The notes below the pieces were generated by a model that saw only the letters and a list, made by a program, of their open reading frames with translations, made no database searches and was not told the DNA's origin. DNA of 64,000 nt, taken from NCBI RefSeq assembly GCF_003434055.1, contig NZ_QVEX01000003.1:316331-380330 (forward strand). Reading direction: 5' to 3'. Numbering within the stretch: the first letter of the stretch is position 1; the number at the start of each line of letters is the position of its first letter. Shown one piece after another: positions 8,399 to 17,847 of the stretch. The position numbers and the translations under genes are program-made. Origin of the DNA: Enterocloster aldenensis (GTDB lineage Bacteria > Bacillota > Clostridia > Lachnospirales > Lachnospiraceae).

Positions 8399-8989
8399 AT
8401 GATGGAAAGGACATCCGTGGTATCACGGAATACAAAAGAAACAGAAATCCAGATAAGCCTTAACCTGGATGGGAGCGGGAAAGCCGATATCCAGACCGGC
8501 ATCGGATTCTTTGACCATATGCTGAACAGTTTTGCCCGACACGGGTTCTTTGACCTGACCGTAAAGGTGAAGGGGGATCTGGAAGTCGATACCCATCACA
8601 CTATTGAGGATACCGGCATAGTCCTGGGCCAGGCAATCAAACAGGCTGTGGGGGATAAAAAGGGGATTGTACGATATGGTTCCCAGATTCTTCCCATGGA
8701 CGAATCCCTGGTCCTGTGCGCCCTGGATTTATGCGGCAGGCCGTATCTGGTCTATGATCTGGACCTGGACCGTGAAAAGGTGGGGGATTTGGAGACAGAG
8801 ATGGTCCGGGAATTCTTTTATGCCGTATCTTATGCAGCAGAAATGAACCTGCACATCCGGCAGATGGCAGGCATGAATAACCACCATATCATTGAAGCTG
8901 CCTTCAAGGCATTTGCAAAGGCCCTGGACAGCGCGGTTGCGGCAGAGCCGAGACTTACAGGCGTGCTTTCCACCAAAGGGAGCCTTTAG
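8399..8989 (+). CDS. hisB: Imidazoleglycerol-phosphate dehydratase
   Basis: HisB removes water from imidazoleglycerol phosphate in a Mn-dependent reaction. The 196-residue monofunctional form is seen. Its metal-binding repeats are DTHHTIEDTGIVLGQAI near 65-81 and NNHHIIEAAFKAFAKAL near 160-176, with FFDHMLNSFARHG near 38-50. AGGAGGGACAT precedes two consecutive ATGs, either of which could be used. Downstream, where hisH usually stands in related operons, there is only a broken reading frame. Confidence 0.95.
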   Translation: MMERTSVVSRNTKETEIQISLNLDGSGKADIQTGIGFFDHMLNSFARHGFFDLTVKVKGDLEVDTHHTIEDTGIVLGQAIKQAVGDKKGIVRYGSQILPMDESLVLCALDLCGRPYLVYDLDLDREKVGDLETEMVREFFYAVSYAAEMNLHIRQMAGMNNHHIIEAAFKAFAKALDSAVAAEPRLTGVLSTKGSL

Positions 8990-9604
8990 GAAGGAGGCCG
9001 GAAGGGGATACCGGGAGGAGCAGAACCCCGCAGTTCCCTTTGATCCCAGTGGACCGGGGGGATACAGCTATGTCAGGCTGCAATATCTGACAGACAGTTT
9101 TGCGGAACACGTAAAATCAGAAGAGAATTATTTTTATGGGTTTGATTTTCTGTTCAGGCCCTACATCATTTCCATGAAAGGCCATATGCCTGACAACCTG
9201 ACGGCCCTCATTGATTATACATATGGGGATGGGCTTTCTGAGCCTCCTCCTGCAGTGGATGTATATGGCTATGGAAGGCCCAAAGCGCCGGCCTGTCCGG
9301 AAAGCCGGACGGATTAAGGGCAGCGGACCTGGAACTGCAGTGCACGGATGAGGCAGTCAAAGGCAGCCGCGTTTACCTGACAGAGCATTTCATCGTGACG
9401 TCCTTTTACCAGTTTGATGTGATTCCATACACCTGCATTGACCGGATGGAGACAACCGGAGGGTTTGTGATTGCTGTTACAAAGGATGGGTATGCCCATA
9501 TTGTGTCAGGCGGCAGGCATGGGGGACAGATCCTTGGGATGCTTCAAAAGAAACAGGCCCTGGAACAGGCAGGGACAGACATACACGGACAGGCAGCACA
9601 ATAA
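8990..9604 (+). pseudogene. Frameshifted unknown gene between hisB and hisA
   Basis: Two coding-like frames follow each other. One, up to the stop at 9315-9317, reads a plausible protein with YSYVRLQYLTDSFAEHV and ENYFYGFDFLFRPYI. The second, from about 9300 to 9604, continues with VYLTEHFIVTSFYQFDVI and GGFVIAVTKDGYAHIVSGG. No usable start codon lies between the hisB stop and the first frame, although AAGGAGG is present at 8990. The simplest reading is one protein of about 200 residues with at least one frameshift near 9240-9310 and a damaged start. I do not recognise the family, and it is not HisH: the glutamine amidotransferase motifs are absent. Confidence 0.6.
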
Positions 9605-9623
9605 ACAGAAAGAGGAGAAACCA

Positions 9624-10343
9624 ATGCAGTTATATCCGGCAATAGACATGAAGGACGGACAGTGTGTCCGTTTAAGACAGGGAGAATTTAAGGACATTAC
9701 CGTGTATTCGGATGCGCCCTGGAAGGTAGCGGCCTGGTGGCAGGCCCAGGGAGCCACGTTCCTGCACCTGGTGGACCTGGATGGCGCCCTGGCAGGCCAT
9801 TCCGTCAACGAAGAAGCCATCCGGAAGATTGTGGAACATGTATCCATACCCATAGAGATAGGCGGCGGGATCCGTTCAGAGGAGGCGGTCCGCAGCATGC
9901 TTGGCCTGGGGGTGAAGCGGGTGATTATCGGGACCAAGGCAGTGGAACATCCTGAATTCCTGGAAGAAATGGTGGGGAAATTCGGGGAAGACGCCATTGT
10001 GGCCGGAGTGGATGCCAAGAACGGAATGGTGGCAGTGGAGGGCTGGGAAAAGGTCAGCTCCATGGCTGCCGGTGAATTATGCCTTAAGATGAAAGGCTAC
10101 GGCGTAAAGCATATTGTGTATACTGATATATCCAGGGACGGAATGCTGTCCGGCCCCAATGTTAAGGCCACAAAACGTCTGACCGATGACACGGGACTTG
10201 ACATCATAGCATCCGGCGGGGTATCCTGTATGCAGGACCTGAAGGAACTGCATGAGGCGGGAATCAGGGGAGCAATCATTGGAAAGGCCCTTTATGAAAA
10301 CAGGATTCATCTGAAGGAAGCCGTAATGCTTTATGAAAACTAG
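9624..10343 (+). CDS. hisA: ProFAR isomerase HisA
   Basis: HisA is a TIM barrel that opens the ribose ring of ProFAR to give PRFAR. The start is set by AGAAAGAGGAG eight bases before ATG 9624; the frame is open further upstream, but that part is not protein-like. It has 239 residues. Catalytic Asp8 is in LYPAIDMKDG and the second Asp in VVAGVDAKNG near 126-136. Phosphate loops are IEIGGGIRS near 80-88 and IASGGVS near 193-199. The next gene begins 12 bases later. Confidence 0.94.
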   Translation: MQLYPAIDMKDGQCVRLRQGEFKDITVYSDAPWKVAAWWQAQGATFLHLVDLDGALAGHSVNEEAIRKIVEHVSIPIEIGGGIRSEEAVRSMLGLGVKRVIIGTKAVEHPEFLEEMVGKFGEDAIVAGVDAKNGMVAVEGWEKVSSMAAGELCLKMKGYGVKHIVYTDISRDGMLSGPNVKATKRLTDDTGLDIIASGGVSCMQDLKELHEAGIRGAIIGKALYENRIHLKEAVMLYEN

Positions 10344-10355
10344 GAGATACATATT

Positions 10356-11669
10356 ATGACAGATTACAAAAAGCTGATATTAGGATTTGGCGTAAAGGAA
10401 GGCAGGGCATATACCTGGGACGGACGGACCGGATACAGCAGCCCGCTGGCCGTACTTGCCAGGCAGGGATGCGACAACGGGGCGGACCAGGTGCTGATTC
10501 ATGACCGTTCTGAAAGCGATGAGGACCACGAGGCCGTAATCGGCATCATGAAGGAAACCGCCAGGACAATCGATGAGCCCATACTGGCAGGCGGCCGCGT
10601 AAGACGTCTGGAGGATGTGAAAAAGTACCTTTATGCCGGCGCCAGCGCGGTCTTTCTGGATGTGAGCCGGGAAGATAATGTGGACATGATGAAAGAGGCC
10701 GCGGACCGCTTTGGAAGGGAAAAGGTATATGCCTACCTCCCCAACGTATCCTATATCCCCAGGATGGAGGAGTACGCGCAGCTTGGGGCATCTGTGATGA
10801 TTGTCAGGACCTCTGCCCAGGTCCCGTCCTTACAGGAACTGGGGGAAATCGGCGAGGGCGGACATGAGACACTGATATTCTGCGGCGGCCAGGACTCCAT
10901 TCAGGACATGGCCGGCGAACTGAAAATCCTTTTTGGCTGTCCCCAGGTCCAGGGCGCTGTCCTTACCCTTCAGGAAGAGAAAACAGGCTCCTGCATGGAG
11001 ATGAAACAGATATTAAAAAGCGCGGGCATATCCACGGATACCTTTGAGAGCGCCGTGTCATGGAATGATTTCAAACGGAACAGCGACGGGCTCGTCCCTG
11101 TAATCGTACAGGATTACAAAAGCCTGGAAGTGCTGATGCTGGCATACATGGACGAGGAGGCGTTCCAGGCAACCCTGTCCACCGGGAAGATGACCTACTA
11201 CAGCAGGAGCCGCCGGGAGCTCTGGCTCAAGGGCAAAACCAGCGGGCATTACCAGTATGTGAAGTCCCTGAAGATAGACTGTGACAACGACACCATCCTT
11301 GCTACGGTCAAACAGGTAGGAGCAGCCTGCCACACCGGAAACAGGAGCTGTTTCTTCACCGCCCTGGCGGAAAAGGAATACAAGGAAACCAATCCGCTTA
11401 AGGTATTCGAGGAGGTCTACCATATCATCCTGGACCGGAAGGAACACCCAAAGGAAGGTTCCTACACCAACTATCTGTTTGACAAGGGAATAGACAAAAT
11501 CCTCAAAAAACTGGGTGAGGAAGCCACGGAAATCATAATAGCAGCCAAGAACCCGGATCCGGAGGAAATCAAATATGAGATATCAGACTTCCTTTACCAC
11601 ATGATGGTGTTAATGGCTGATAAAGGGGTTACCTGGGAAGAAATAACAGAAGAACTTGCAAACCGGTAA
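10356..11669 (+). CDS. hisIE: Dead HisF-like barrel fused to HisI and HisE
   Basis: This 437-residue protein has three modules. Residues 1-225 align with HisF, but the catalytic Asp of CLDVKDG is Gly12 in GFGVKEG, and the Asp of VAIDAK is lost (AYLPNV near 126-131), so the barrel should not catalyse. Residues 235-340 are PRA-cyclohydrolase (HisI), with DCDND at 308-312 and ACHTGNRSC at 324-332 for Mg/Zn. Residues 346-437 are PRA-pyrophosphatase (HisE), with GEEATE at 387-392 and [10 protein letters not shown]. HisI and HisE act at steps 2 and 3 of histidine synthesis. No intact hisF or hisH is in the window. The dead domain may be structural or regulatory. A terminator follows. Confidence 0.9.
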   Translation: MTDYKKLILGFGVKEGRAYTWDGRTGYSSPLAVLARQGCDNGADQVLIHDRSESDEDHEAVIGIMKETARTIDEPILAGGRVRRLEDVKKYLYAGASAVFLDVSREDNVDMMKEAADRFGREKVYAYLPNVSYIPRMEEYAQLGASVMIVRTSAQVPSLQELGEIGEGGHETLIFCGGQDSIQDMAGELKILFGCPQVQGAVLTLQEEKTGSCMEMKQILKSAGISTDTFESAVSWNDFKRNSDGLVPVIVQDYKSLEVLMLAYMDEEAFQATLSTGKMTYYSRSRRELWLKGKTSGHYQYVKSLKIDCDNDTILATVKQVGAACHTGNRSCFFTALAEKEYKETNPLKVFEEVYHIILDRKEHPKEGSYTNYLFDKGIDKILKKLGEEATEIIIAAKNPDPEEIKYEISDFLYHMMVLMADKGVTWEEITEELANR

Positions 11670-11685
11670 GGGGATGTTGGAAGAG

Positions 11686-11726
11686 GCAGAGGGCGTGTGA
11701 CGTAGGTTACGCAGCCTCTGCTTTTT
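11686..11726 (+). terminator. Intrinsic terminator of the his operon
   Basis: GCAGAGG (11686-11692) pairs with CCTCTGC (11715-11721), with an inner GCGT/ACGC pairing, followed by TTTTT. It lies 17 bases after the hisIE stop. Confidence 0.8.
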
Positions 11727-11761
11727 GCGTTCTCCGGAGAAATGGGCGTGGGAGGGGCGCT

Positions 11762-11842
11762 AAGAGGCTGGCGCCATTGTCTGAGCCCGTTACCAAAATA
11801 CCTGGTAGAAGACCAGGCGCGGGTTTTGGCAGCCAGCCTCTT
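11762..11842. other. Nested hairpin structure in the gap before the EAL gene
   Basis: AAGAGGCTGG (11762-11771) pairs perfectly with CCAGCCTCTT (11833-11842). Inside it CCAAAA (11793-11798) pairs with TTTTGG (11824-11829), and CCTGGT (11801-11806) with ACCAGG (11812-11817) around a five-base loop. This gives an 81-base nested stem. No known riboswitch consensus was recognised and no T-run follows. The rest of 11727-12056 holds no convincing gene. Confidence 0.45.
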
Positions 11843-11968
11843 GTCCAGCGTCGGTTGCACACCCTTAGACCGGCTAGGTCCGCAGCCCGCATCCATCTCC
11901 CCCATCCCCATTCCGTTCACGAACGGATGCACCTCCCCTTCTCCCCCTGAAATCCCCCAAACCAATCA

Positions 11969-11997
11969 TTGAGTTTTTAAACCCTCTATGTTAAAAT
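11969..11997 (+). promoter_or_regulatory. Probable promoter of the EAL/kinase operon
   Basis: TTGAGT (11969-11974) and TAAAAT (11992-11997) are separated by 17 bases, 60 bases before the start at 12057. Confidence 0.5.
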
Positions 11998-12056
11998 AAA
12001 ATGGATTAATTATCTATTTTCATACCATTTATATCCTAAAGAAGAGGAGTAAAGTT

Positions 12057-14261
12057 ATGTTTTCACGTAAGAAGATTTTGGTGGTGGAAGACAATGCACT
12101 TAACCGGAGCCTGTTGTGCCAGATTCTGTCCGCTGACTATGATGTTGAGGAAGCAGAGAACGGACAGGAGGCCCTTGGGGTGTTGAGGCAGTTTGGAGAG
12201 GGGATATCCCTTATCCTGTTGGATATCATCATGCCTGTCATGGATGGTTATACCTTCCTGTCCATCATGAAAGCAGACCCTTCTTATTCCTCTATCCCTG
12301 TAATTGTCACAACCCAGAACGATGCTGAGTCAGACGAGGTGGCGGCCCTGTCCCACGGGGCAACGGATTTTGTCGCTAAGCCTTATAAGCCCCAGATCAT
12401 CCTGCACCGGGTGGCGGGAATCATCCGGCTGCGTGAAACAGCTGCCATGATTAATATGATCCAGTATGACAGGCTTACGGGACTTTACAGCAAGCAGTAT
12501 TTTTACCAGCAGGCAGGCGAGGTGCTGCTGCGCAACCCTGACCAGCAATATGACATAATATGTTCGGATATTGAGAACTTCAAACTGATTAACGATGTGT
12601 TCGGTGTTAAGGCCGGCGACCGCCTGCTGCGCGGGATTGGCAATGCTTACGCAGAGCGACTGAAGGGCATCGGTATCTGCGGGCGTCTTAATTCCGACCA
12701 GTTTGCATGCCTGTTAAAGCACAGGGATGATTATACGGATGATATGTTCATTGAGGCCAGCATCCTGACCAACGGACTGCTGGACATACATAATATCGTG
12801 ATGAAATGGGGCATCTATAATGTGGAGGACCGGTCTGTCTCCATTGAACAGATATGCGACCGGGCATTGCTGGCAGCCAGGAGCATCAAAGGCCAGTACG
12901 GCAAATATTTTGCCATATATGATGATACGCTGCGCAACCAGCTTCTGAGGGAGCAGGCCATTACGGACAGCATGGAATCCGCGCTGTCACAGAACCAGTT
13001 CCTGGTCTATCTCCAGCCCAAATACAGGATTAAGGACGAGGTCCTGGTGGGGGCTGAGGCCCTGGTGCGCTGGAACCATCCGGTCTGGGGATTTTTATCC
13101 CCGGCTGAATTCATACCATTGTTTGAGAAGAACGGATTCATCACCAGGCTGGACCGGTTTGTATGGGAGAAGGCATGTGCCGTGCTCCATGACTGGGATG
13201 AACGGGGATATTATCCCATGTCCGTGTCCGTGAATGTCTCACGGGCAGATATATATAATGAGGACCTTGCAGACACCCTGGTTAAGATAATTGAGAAATA
13301 TGACCTGGATCCGTCGCGTCTTCACCTGGAAATCACGGAGAGCGCTTATACGGAGAATCCGAAACAGATCATTGATACGGTGACAACCCTCCGGGAACTG
13401 GGATTCGTGATTGAGATGGATGATTTCGGAAGCGGGTACTCATCCCTTAACATGCTCAATGACATGCCCATTGATATATTGAAACTGGATATGAAGTTCA
13501 TACGGAGCGAGATGGCAAAGCCCAAGAGCCAGGGAATCCTTCAGTTCATCATCAACCTGGCCAGCTGGATGAACCTGAGCGTTGTGGCCGAAGGCGTGGA
13601 GACTAAGGCGCAGCTTTTAAGGCTTACGGAAATCGGCTGTGATTATGTACAGGGATATTATTTCGCAAAGCCCATGCCCTGTCAGGAGTTCGAAGGGCTG
13701 TTGGATGAATACAGGGGGGCCGGGATAGAAGAACCCTCAACGGACACGGAAATCAGGAATGAACTTCCGGTCCTTCTGGTAGCGGACGGGGATGAGGATT
13801 ACCGGAACATGGTACATCAGGCATTTGAAGGCCGGTACCGTGTGGCGGGGACCGGGGATTGTACCGATACCCTGGCATTCATAGCCAAACATAAGGACAT
13901 TGCCGCAGTGATACTGAGCCTGACCCTTCCTGGCCCGGATGGTTTTAAGGTCCTTAAGACCATACAGAAGGACAGGAATCTGTGGAACCTTCCTATCATA
14001 ACCACATCGGGTCCAGATCCGGAACTGGAATACATGGCGCTGGAACTGGGGGCTGACGATTTCATCGCCAAGCCGCATTTGATGCAGAGCCTTTCAAAGC
14101 GGATACAGAAAAGCGCCCTGTTCTATGCATCGGCAGGAGTGGCCTTGGCACGGCAGGGGGAAGCGCCTGCAGAGGCCATGAAACGCCTGGATCCTGAGCA
14201 CCAGGAAATAAAGAATACAAACCAGGATAAGTACTGCCTGTGGAGAAAGGAAATATTATGA
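12057..14261 (+). CDS. REC - degenerate GGDEF - EAL - degenerate REC protein (c-di-GMP phosphodiesterase)
   Basis: The 734-residue cytoplasmic protein should hydrolyse cyclic di-GMP under phosphorelay control. REC1 (about 5-120) is complete, with ED11 and phospho-acceptor Asp56. The GGDEF domain (about 130-290) has LNSDQF at 211-216 instead of GGDEF, so it should not make c-di-GMP. The EAL domain (about 300-555) looks active: GAEALVRW (Glu334), NVS, EITES, DDFGSGYSSL near 455-464, KLDMKFI, VVAEGVET and QGYYFAKP. REC2 (572-690) has Ser621 where the acceptor Asp should be. AAGAAGAGGAG precedes the ATG. The next gene overlaps its stop by four bases. Confidence 0.9.
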   Translation: MFSRKKILVVEDNALNRSLLCQILSADYDVEEAENGQEALGVLRQFGEGISLILLDIIMPVMDGYTFLSIMKADPSYSSIPVIVTTQNDAESDEVAALSHGATDFVAKPYKPQIILHRVAGIIRLRETAAMINMIQYDRLTGLYSKQYFYQQAGEVLLRNPDQQYDIICSDIENFKLINDVFGVKAGDRLLRGIGNAYAERLKGIGICGRLNSDQFACLLKHRDDYTDDMFIEASILTNGLLDIHNIVMKWGIYNVEDRSVSIEQICDRALLAARSIKGQYGKYFAIYDDTLRNQLLREQAITDSMESALSQNQFLVYLQPKYRIKDEVLVGAEALVRWNHPVWGFLSPAEFIPLFEKNGFITRLDRFVWEKACAVLHDWDERGYYPMSVSVNVSRADIYNEDLADTLVKIIEKYDLDPSRLHLEITESAYTENPKQIIDTVTTLRELGFVIEMDDFGSGYSSLNMLNDMPIDILKLDMKFIRSEMAKPKSQGILQFIINLASWMNLSVVAEGVETKAQLLRLTEIGCDYVQGYYFAKPMPCQEFEGLLDEYRGAGIEEPSTDTEIRNELPVLLVADGDEDYRNMVHQAFEGRYRVAGTGDCTDTLAFIAKHKDIAAVILSLTLPGPDGFKVLKTIQKDRNLWNLPIITTSGPDPELEYMALELGADDFIAKPHLMQSLSKRIQKSALFYASAGVALARQGEAPAEAMKRLDPEHQEIKNTNQDKYCLWRKEIL

Positions 14262-17200
14262 TGGACCACATAGATGCAAATCAGACATTGCGGCTGTTCT
14301 GCCAGGCGTGGTTTGAACAGAGGGATGCCGGAGCAGCCCTGGGATATGTGGCGGATGATATACGGTTTGTGGGAACCGGGGAAAATGAATATGCCTGCGG
14401 AAAGGATGAAATGTTCCAATACCTCCTTCAGGATATCCGGGAAATACCGGAACCGTTCAGGGTGGATATTTCCGTTATCCATGAGCAGTGCCCGGAGGAA
14501 CCGGTCAGCATCCTGTCCTCGGAATTCACATTGAAGAATACGGTCTATTCCTGGTTCCTGCGGTGCTTTTGCGTATTCTGCCTCCAGGATGGAAGGTGGC
14601 TTTTAAGTACCCTTCATTTCTCTGAGCCGGCCTCCACCCAGAGGAACGGGGAGCATTATCCCAAGGCGCTGGTCCTGGAGAACATAACAAAGCAGCGCCA
14701 GGAGCTTTTGAATGAAGCCTTTGCAGGCGGTATGATGGGCCACTACAGGGAGGAGGGTTCCCCTTTCTATTTCATCAACCAGAGAATGTTGCAATATCTG
14801 GGTTACCTGGATGAAAAGGAATTTGTGGAAGAGATTGGCGGATGCATCAGCAACTGCACCCATCCGGAGGACCGGTCTTTTGTGGAACGGTCCATCCAAG
14901 CCCAGCTGGACAGCGGGGAAGAGTACACCGTAGAATACAGGATGAGGAAAAAGGACGGCTCCTATATCTGGATTCATGATACCGGCCATAAGACCTTGGC
15001 AGAGGACGGCCGCCCTGCCATTACCTCTGTGTGCAGCGATATTACGGCCCAGAGGCTGGCCCAGCTGGAGGTAATGAATATCTATAATAATATTCCGGGC
15101 GCTGTTTTCCGCTGCCGGTTTGATCCTGATTTTTCCGTGATTGATGCCAATGACGGCCTTTTTGATTTCCTTGGCTATTCACGGGAGGAATTTGCGGCAA
15201 TGGGAAGCCGGATGTCAGCTGTCATCTACCCGGAAGACCTGGTGGTCATGGAGGAAAAACTCAGGGCCCAGCTGGAGCACGGCAATACCATCCAGAATGA
15301 AAACCGTCTGGTATGCAAAAATGGCCAGGTCAAATGGATTTCCATCAAAGCGCAGCTGTTTGCCGGAGAAAATGGGGAACAGTATTTTTACTGTGTGTTT
15401 GTGGACATAACGGACGAGAAGAATGTCCAGGAGCGGGTCAAGGAACTGTATGAGGAAGAGCTGGCTTATTTTGCCGAACTGTCCTCTGAGGGCGGGCTGG
15501 TACAGGGCAGGCTTAATGTAACACAGAACAGGCTGGAGAATTATACCTCAACAGAAGATACGGCCATCGCGGAAATAGGCGATACATATGATGAGGCAGT
15601 TAAAAGGCTGGCCGCGTCCGCGGTGGATATCGGATACGGAAGGAAAATCTTCCGTGACCTGCAGCGGGAAAAGGTGCTGGCCGGATATGCCTCAGGCAAG
15701 ACCACATATCATTTTGAATTCCAGCGCAGAAGCAGCAGCCAGGGTTCCTTCTGGTGCAATACCAGCCTGCGATTCTGCCTGAATCCTGAAAGCGGCGACA
15801 TCATATGCTTTTTCTATACATTTGATGTGACTGAGAAGATGGTACAGGAGCAGCTGCTCCACAGGATAGCCGAACTGGACTATGACATAGTGACTGAGAT
15901 TGACATACAGGAAGATACACACCGCCCGGTGTCCATCCACTGCGGTCAGAAGGAACTGGTGCCAGGGCCCAGCCGGTTCCAGGATGCCATACGCAAGATC
16001 GCGGATCAGTGCATGGAACAGGAAGACAGGGAAGAATATCTTCAGAAGCTGGATTATCAATACATAAAGGAGCATCTGGAACAAAAGGACAGCTATTCCT
16101 TTATTGTGGAGATGAGGGACCGTACCGGCGTGATGCGCGTAAAACGGTTCCAGGTATTCTACATCAACAAAGCATTGGGGCGTGTGGGCATGTCCCGCAC
16201 GGATGTGACAGACGTTGCGCGCAAGGAACAGAGGCAGAAGGAGGACCTGGCGGCGGCGCTGGTTGCCGCAGAGCAGGCCAATGCAGCCAAGTCTGATTTC
16301 CTTTCCAGGATGAGCCATGAAATCCGCACCCCCATGAATGCCATCATCGGGATGAGCACCATTGCGGCCCAGTCCATCGGGGATGATGAACAGGTGGAAG
16401 GCTGTATCTCCAAGATTGGGATTTCTTCCCGTTTCCTGCTGTCCCTGATTAATGATATCCTGGACATGAGCCGGATTGAGAGCGGGAAGATGCTTCTTAA
16501 AAATGAAAAAATCCCCACGGAAGATTTCCTGAACGGGATTAACTCCATCTGTTATGCCCAGGCCGCTGCAAGGGGCGTGGACTATGAGTGTATCGTGGAC
16601 CCTGTCCTGGATGACTATTATATGGGCGACGCCATGAAGCTGCAGCAGGTGCTGATCAATATCCTGAGCAACGCAATCAAGTTTACCAAGGAGGGCGGTA
16701 AGGTGACACTCTCGGCCGCCCTGCGCAGGAAGACCAAGAACGATGCTGTCCTGCGGTTCATTGTCAATGATACGGGGATTGGGATCAGTGAGGAATTCAT
16801 CCCCCATATCTTTGAACCGTTTTCCCAGGAATCCACAGGCACCACGGCGCCGTATGGCGGCTCGGGCCTGGGCCTGGCCATATCCAAGAACATCGTGGAT
16901 ATGATGGACGGCAAGATTAACGTCCGCTCCATTAAGGGAATCGGCACTGAGTTTACCGTTGATGTGAAGCTGGGAATTACGGAGGAAGAGAAACTCCGGC
17001 ACAATAAAAGGAAATCCGTCCATAACTTCTCCCATCTGAAGACCCTGGTGGTGGACGATGATGTGGCTGTCTGCGAAAGCGCCATTGTCACGCTGGAGGA
17101 AATGGGAATCAAGGCCGAATGGGTGGACAGCGGACGCAAGGCAGTGGAGCGGGTAAGCGCCCTGTGGGCCGGCGGCCGGTATTTCGACATGATTTTAATT

Positions 17201-17845
17201 GACTGGAAGATGCCTGAGATGGATGGCATCGAGACAGCGCGCCGCATCCGGCAGATTGTGGGACCGGACGTGACCATCATCATCATGACTGCCTATGACT
17301 GGATATGCATTGAGCATGAGGCAAAACTGGCAGGGGTAAACCTGCTGATGAGCAAACCCATGTTTAAATCTTCCCTGATTTCTGCTTTCACAAGGGCACT
17401 TGGGGAAAAAGAAGAGCAGGAACGCCAGCCGGAGGTGTCGGATTATGATTTTTCAGGAAAGCGGGTGCTGCTTGCCGAGGACAATATGATCAATACCGAG
17501 GTGGCGGTCATGCTGCTGGAAGGAAAAGGCTTTGTTGTCCATACCGCGGAAAACGGGCTCAGGGCCATGGAGATGTACGGCAAGTCGCCGGATGGGTATT
17601 ATGACGCCATATTAATGGACATACGCATGCCCCTGATGGACGGCCTGACGGCGGCCAGGAACATACGTCATCTGAGCAATCCGGATGCCGAGACCATACC
17701 GATCATCGCCATGACAGCCAATGCCTTTGATGATGACATTGAAAAGAGCAAGGCGGCCGGCATGGACGCCCATCTGGCCAAACCCATTGAGCCGGAACGG
17801 CTGTTTCAAACCTTATATGACTTTATTTTTGGAAAGGAGGCCTGA
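14258..17845 (+). CDS. Hybrid sensor histidine kinase with N-terminal NTF2-like domain
   Basis: This soluble hybrid kinase of about 1195 residues has no membrane segment. It starts with an NTF2/SnoaL-like domain (about 5-125), then PAS domains near 155-260 and 275-390 and further PAS-like sensor modules to about 660. The dimerisation helix carries MSHEIRTPMNA with His687. The ATPase domain has NILSNAIKF, DTGIGIS and GSGLGLAIS. Two receivers follow: Asp981 in LIDWKMPEMDG and Asp1119 in LMDIRMPLMDG. The frame opens at GTG 14240, but AGAAAGGA supports ATG 14258, whose bases overlap the previous stop. An HPt gene follows after two bases. It is probably the phosphodonor for the upstream REC-EAL protein. 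Confidence 0.88.
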   Translation: MMDHIDANQTLRLFCQAWFEQRDAGAALGYVADDIRFVGTGENEYACGKDEMFQYLLQDIREIPEPFRVDISVIHEQCPEEPVSILSSEFTLKNTVYSWFLRCFCVFCLQDGRWLLSTLHFSEPASTQRNGEHYPKALVLENITKQRQELLNEAFAGGMMGHYREEGSPFYFINQRMLQYLGYLDEKEFVEEIGGCISNCTHPEDRSFVERSIQAQLDSGEEYTVEYRMRKKDGSYIWIHDTGHKTLAEDGRPAITSVCSDITAQRLAQLEVMNIYNNIPGAVFRCRFDPDFSVIDANDGLFDFLGYSREEFAAMGSRMSAVIYPEDLVVMEEKLRAQLEHGNTIQNENRLVCKNGQVKWISIKAQLFAGENGEQYFYCVFVDITDEKNVQERVKELYEEELAYFAELSSEGGLVQGRLNVTQNRLENYTSTEDTAIAEIGDTYDEAVKRLAASAVDIGYGRKIFRDLQREKVLAGYASGKTTYHFEFQRRSSSQGSFWCNTSLRFCLNPESGDIICFFYTFDVTEKMVQEQLLHRIAELDYDIVTEIDIQEDTHRPVSIHCGQKELVPGPSRFQDAIRKIADQCMEQEDREEYLQKLDYQYIKEHLEQKDSYSFIVEMRDRTGVMRVKRFQVFYINKALGRVGMSRTDVTDVARKEQRQKEDLAAALVAAEQANAAKSDFLSRMSHEIRTPMNAIIGMSTIAAQSIGDDEQVEGCISKIGISSRFLLSLINDILDMSRIESGKMLLKNEKIPTEDFLNGINSICYAQAAARGVDYECIVDPVLDDYYMGDAMKLQQVLINILSNAIKFTKEGGKVTLSAALRRKTKNDAVLRFIVNDTGIGISEEFIPHIFEPFSQESTGTTAPYGGSGLGLAISKNIVDMMDGKINVRSIKGIGTEFTVDVKLGITEEEKLRHNKRKSVHNFSHLKTLVVDDDVAVCESAIVTLEEMGIKAEWVDSGRKAVERVSALWAGGRYFDMILIDWKMPEMDGIETARRIRQIVGPDVTIIIMTAYDWICIEHEAKLAGVNLLMSKPMFKSSLISAFTRALGEKEEQERQPEVSDYDFSGKRVLLAEDNMINTEVAVMLLEGKGFVVHTAENGLRAMEMYGKSPDGYYDAILMDIRMPLMDGLTAARNIRHLSNPDAETIPIIAMTANAFDDDIEKSKAAGMDAHLAKPIEPERLFQTLYDFIFGKEA

Positions 17846-17847
17846 CA

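Noticed and set aside
11762..11842. c-di-GMP riboswitch before the EAL operon
   Set aside because: The GEMM conserved segments (such as GGNCACGCACAGGGCAAACC-like core) are absent.
11742..11972. 76-codon frame in the gap before the EAL gene
   Set aside because: It is composed of Pro/Ser-rich readings of the hairpin region, has no ribosome site, and a promoter overlaps its end.
15692..17035. 447-codon open frame antisense to the hybrid kinase
   Set aside because: It mirrors the codon structure of a clear kinase on the plus strand, has no ribosome site and shows no domain.
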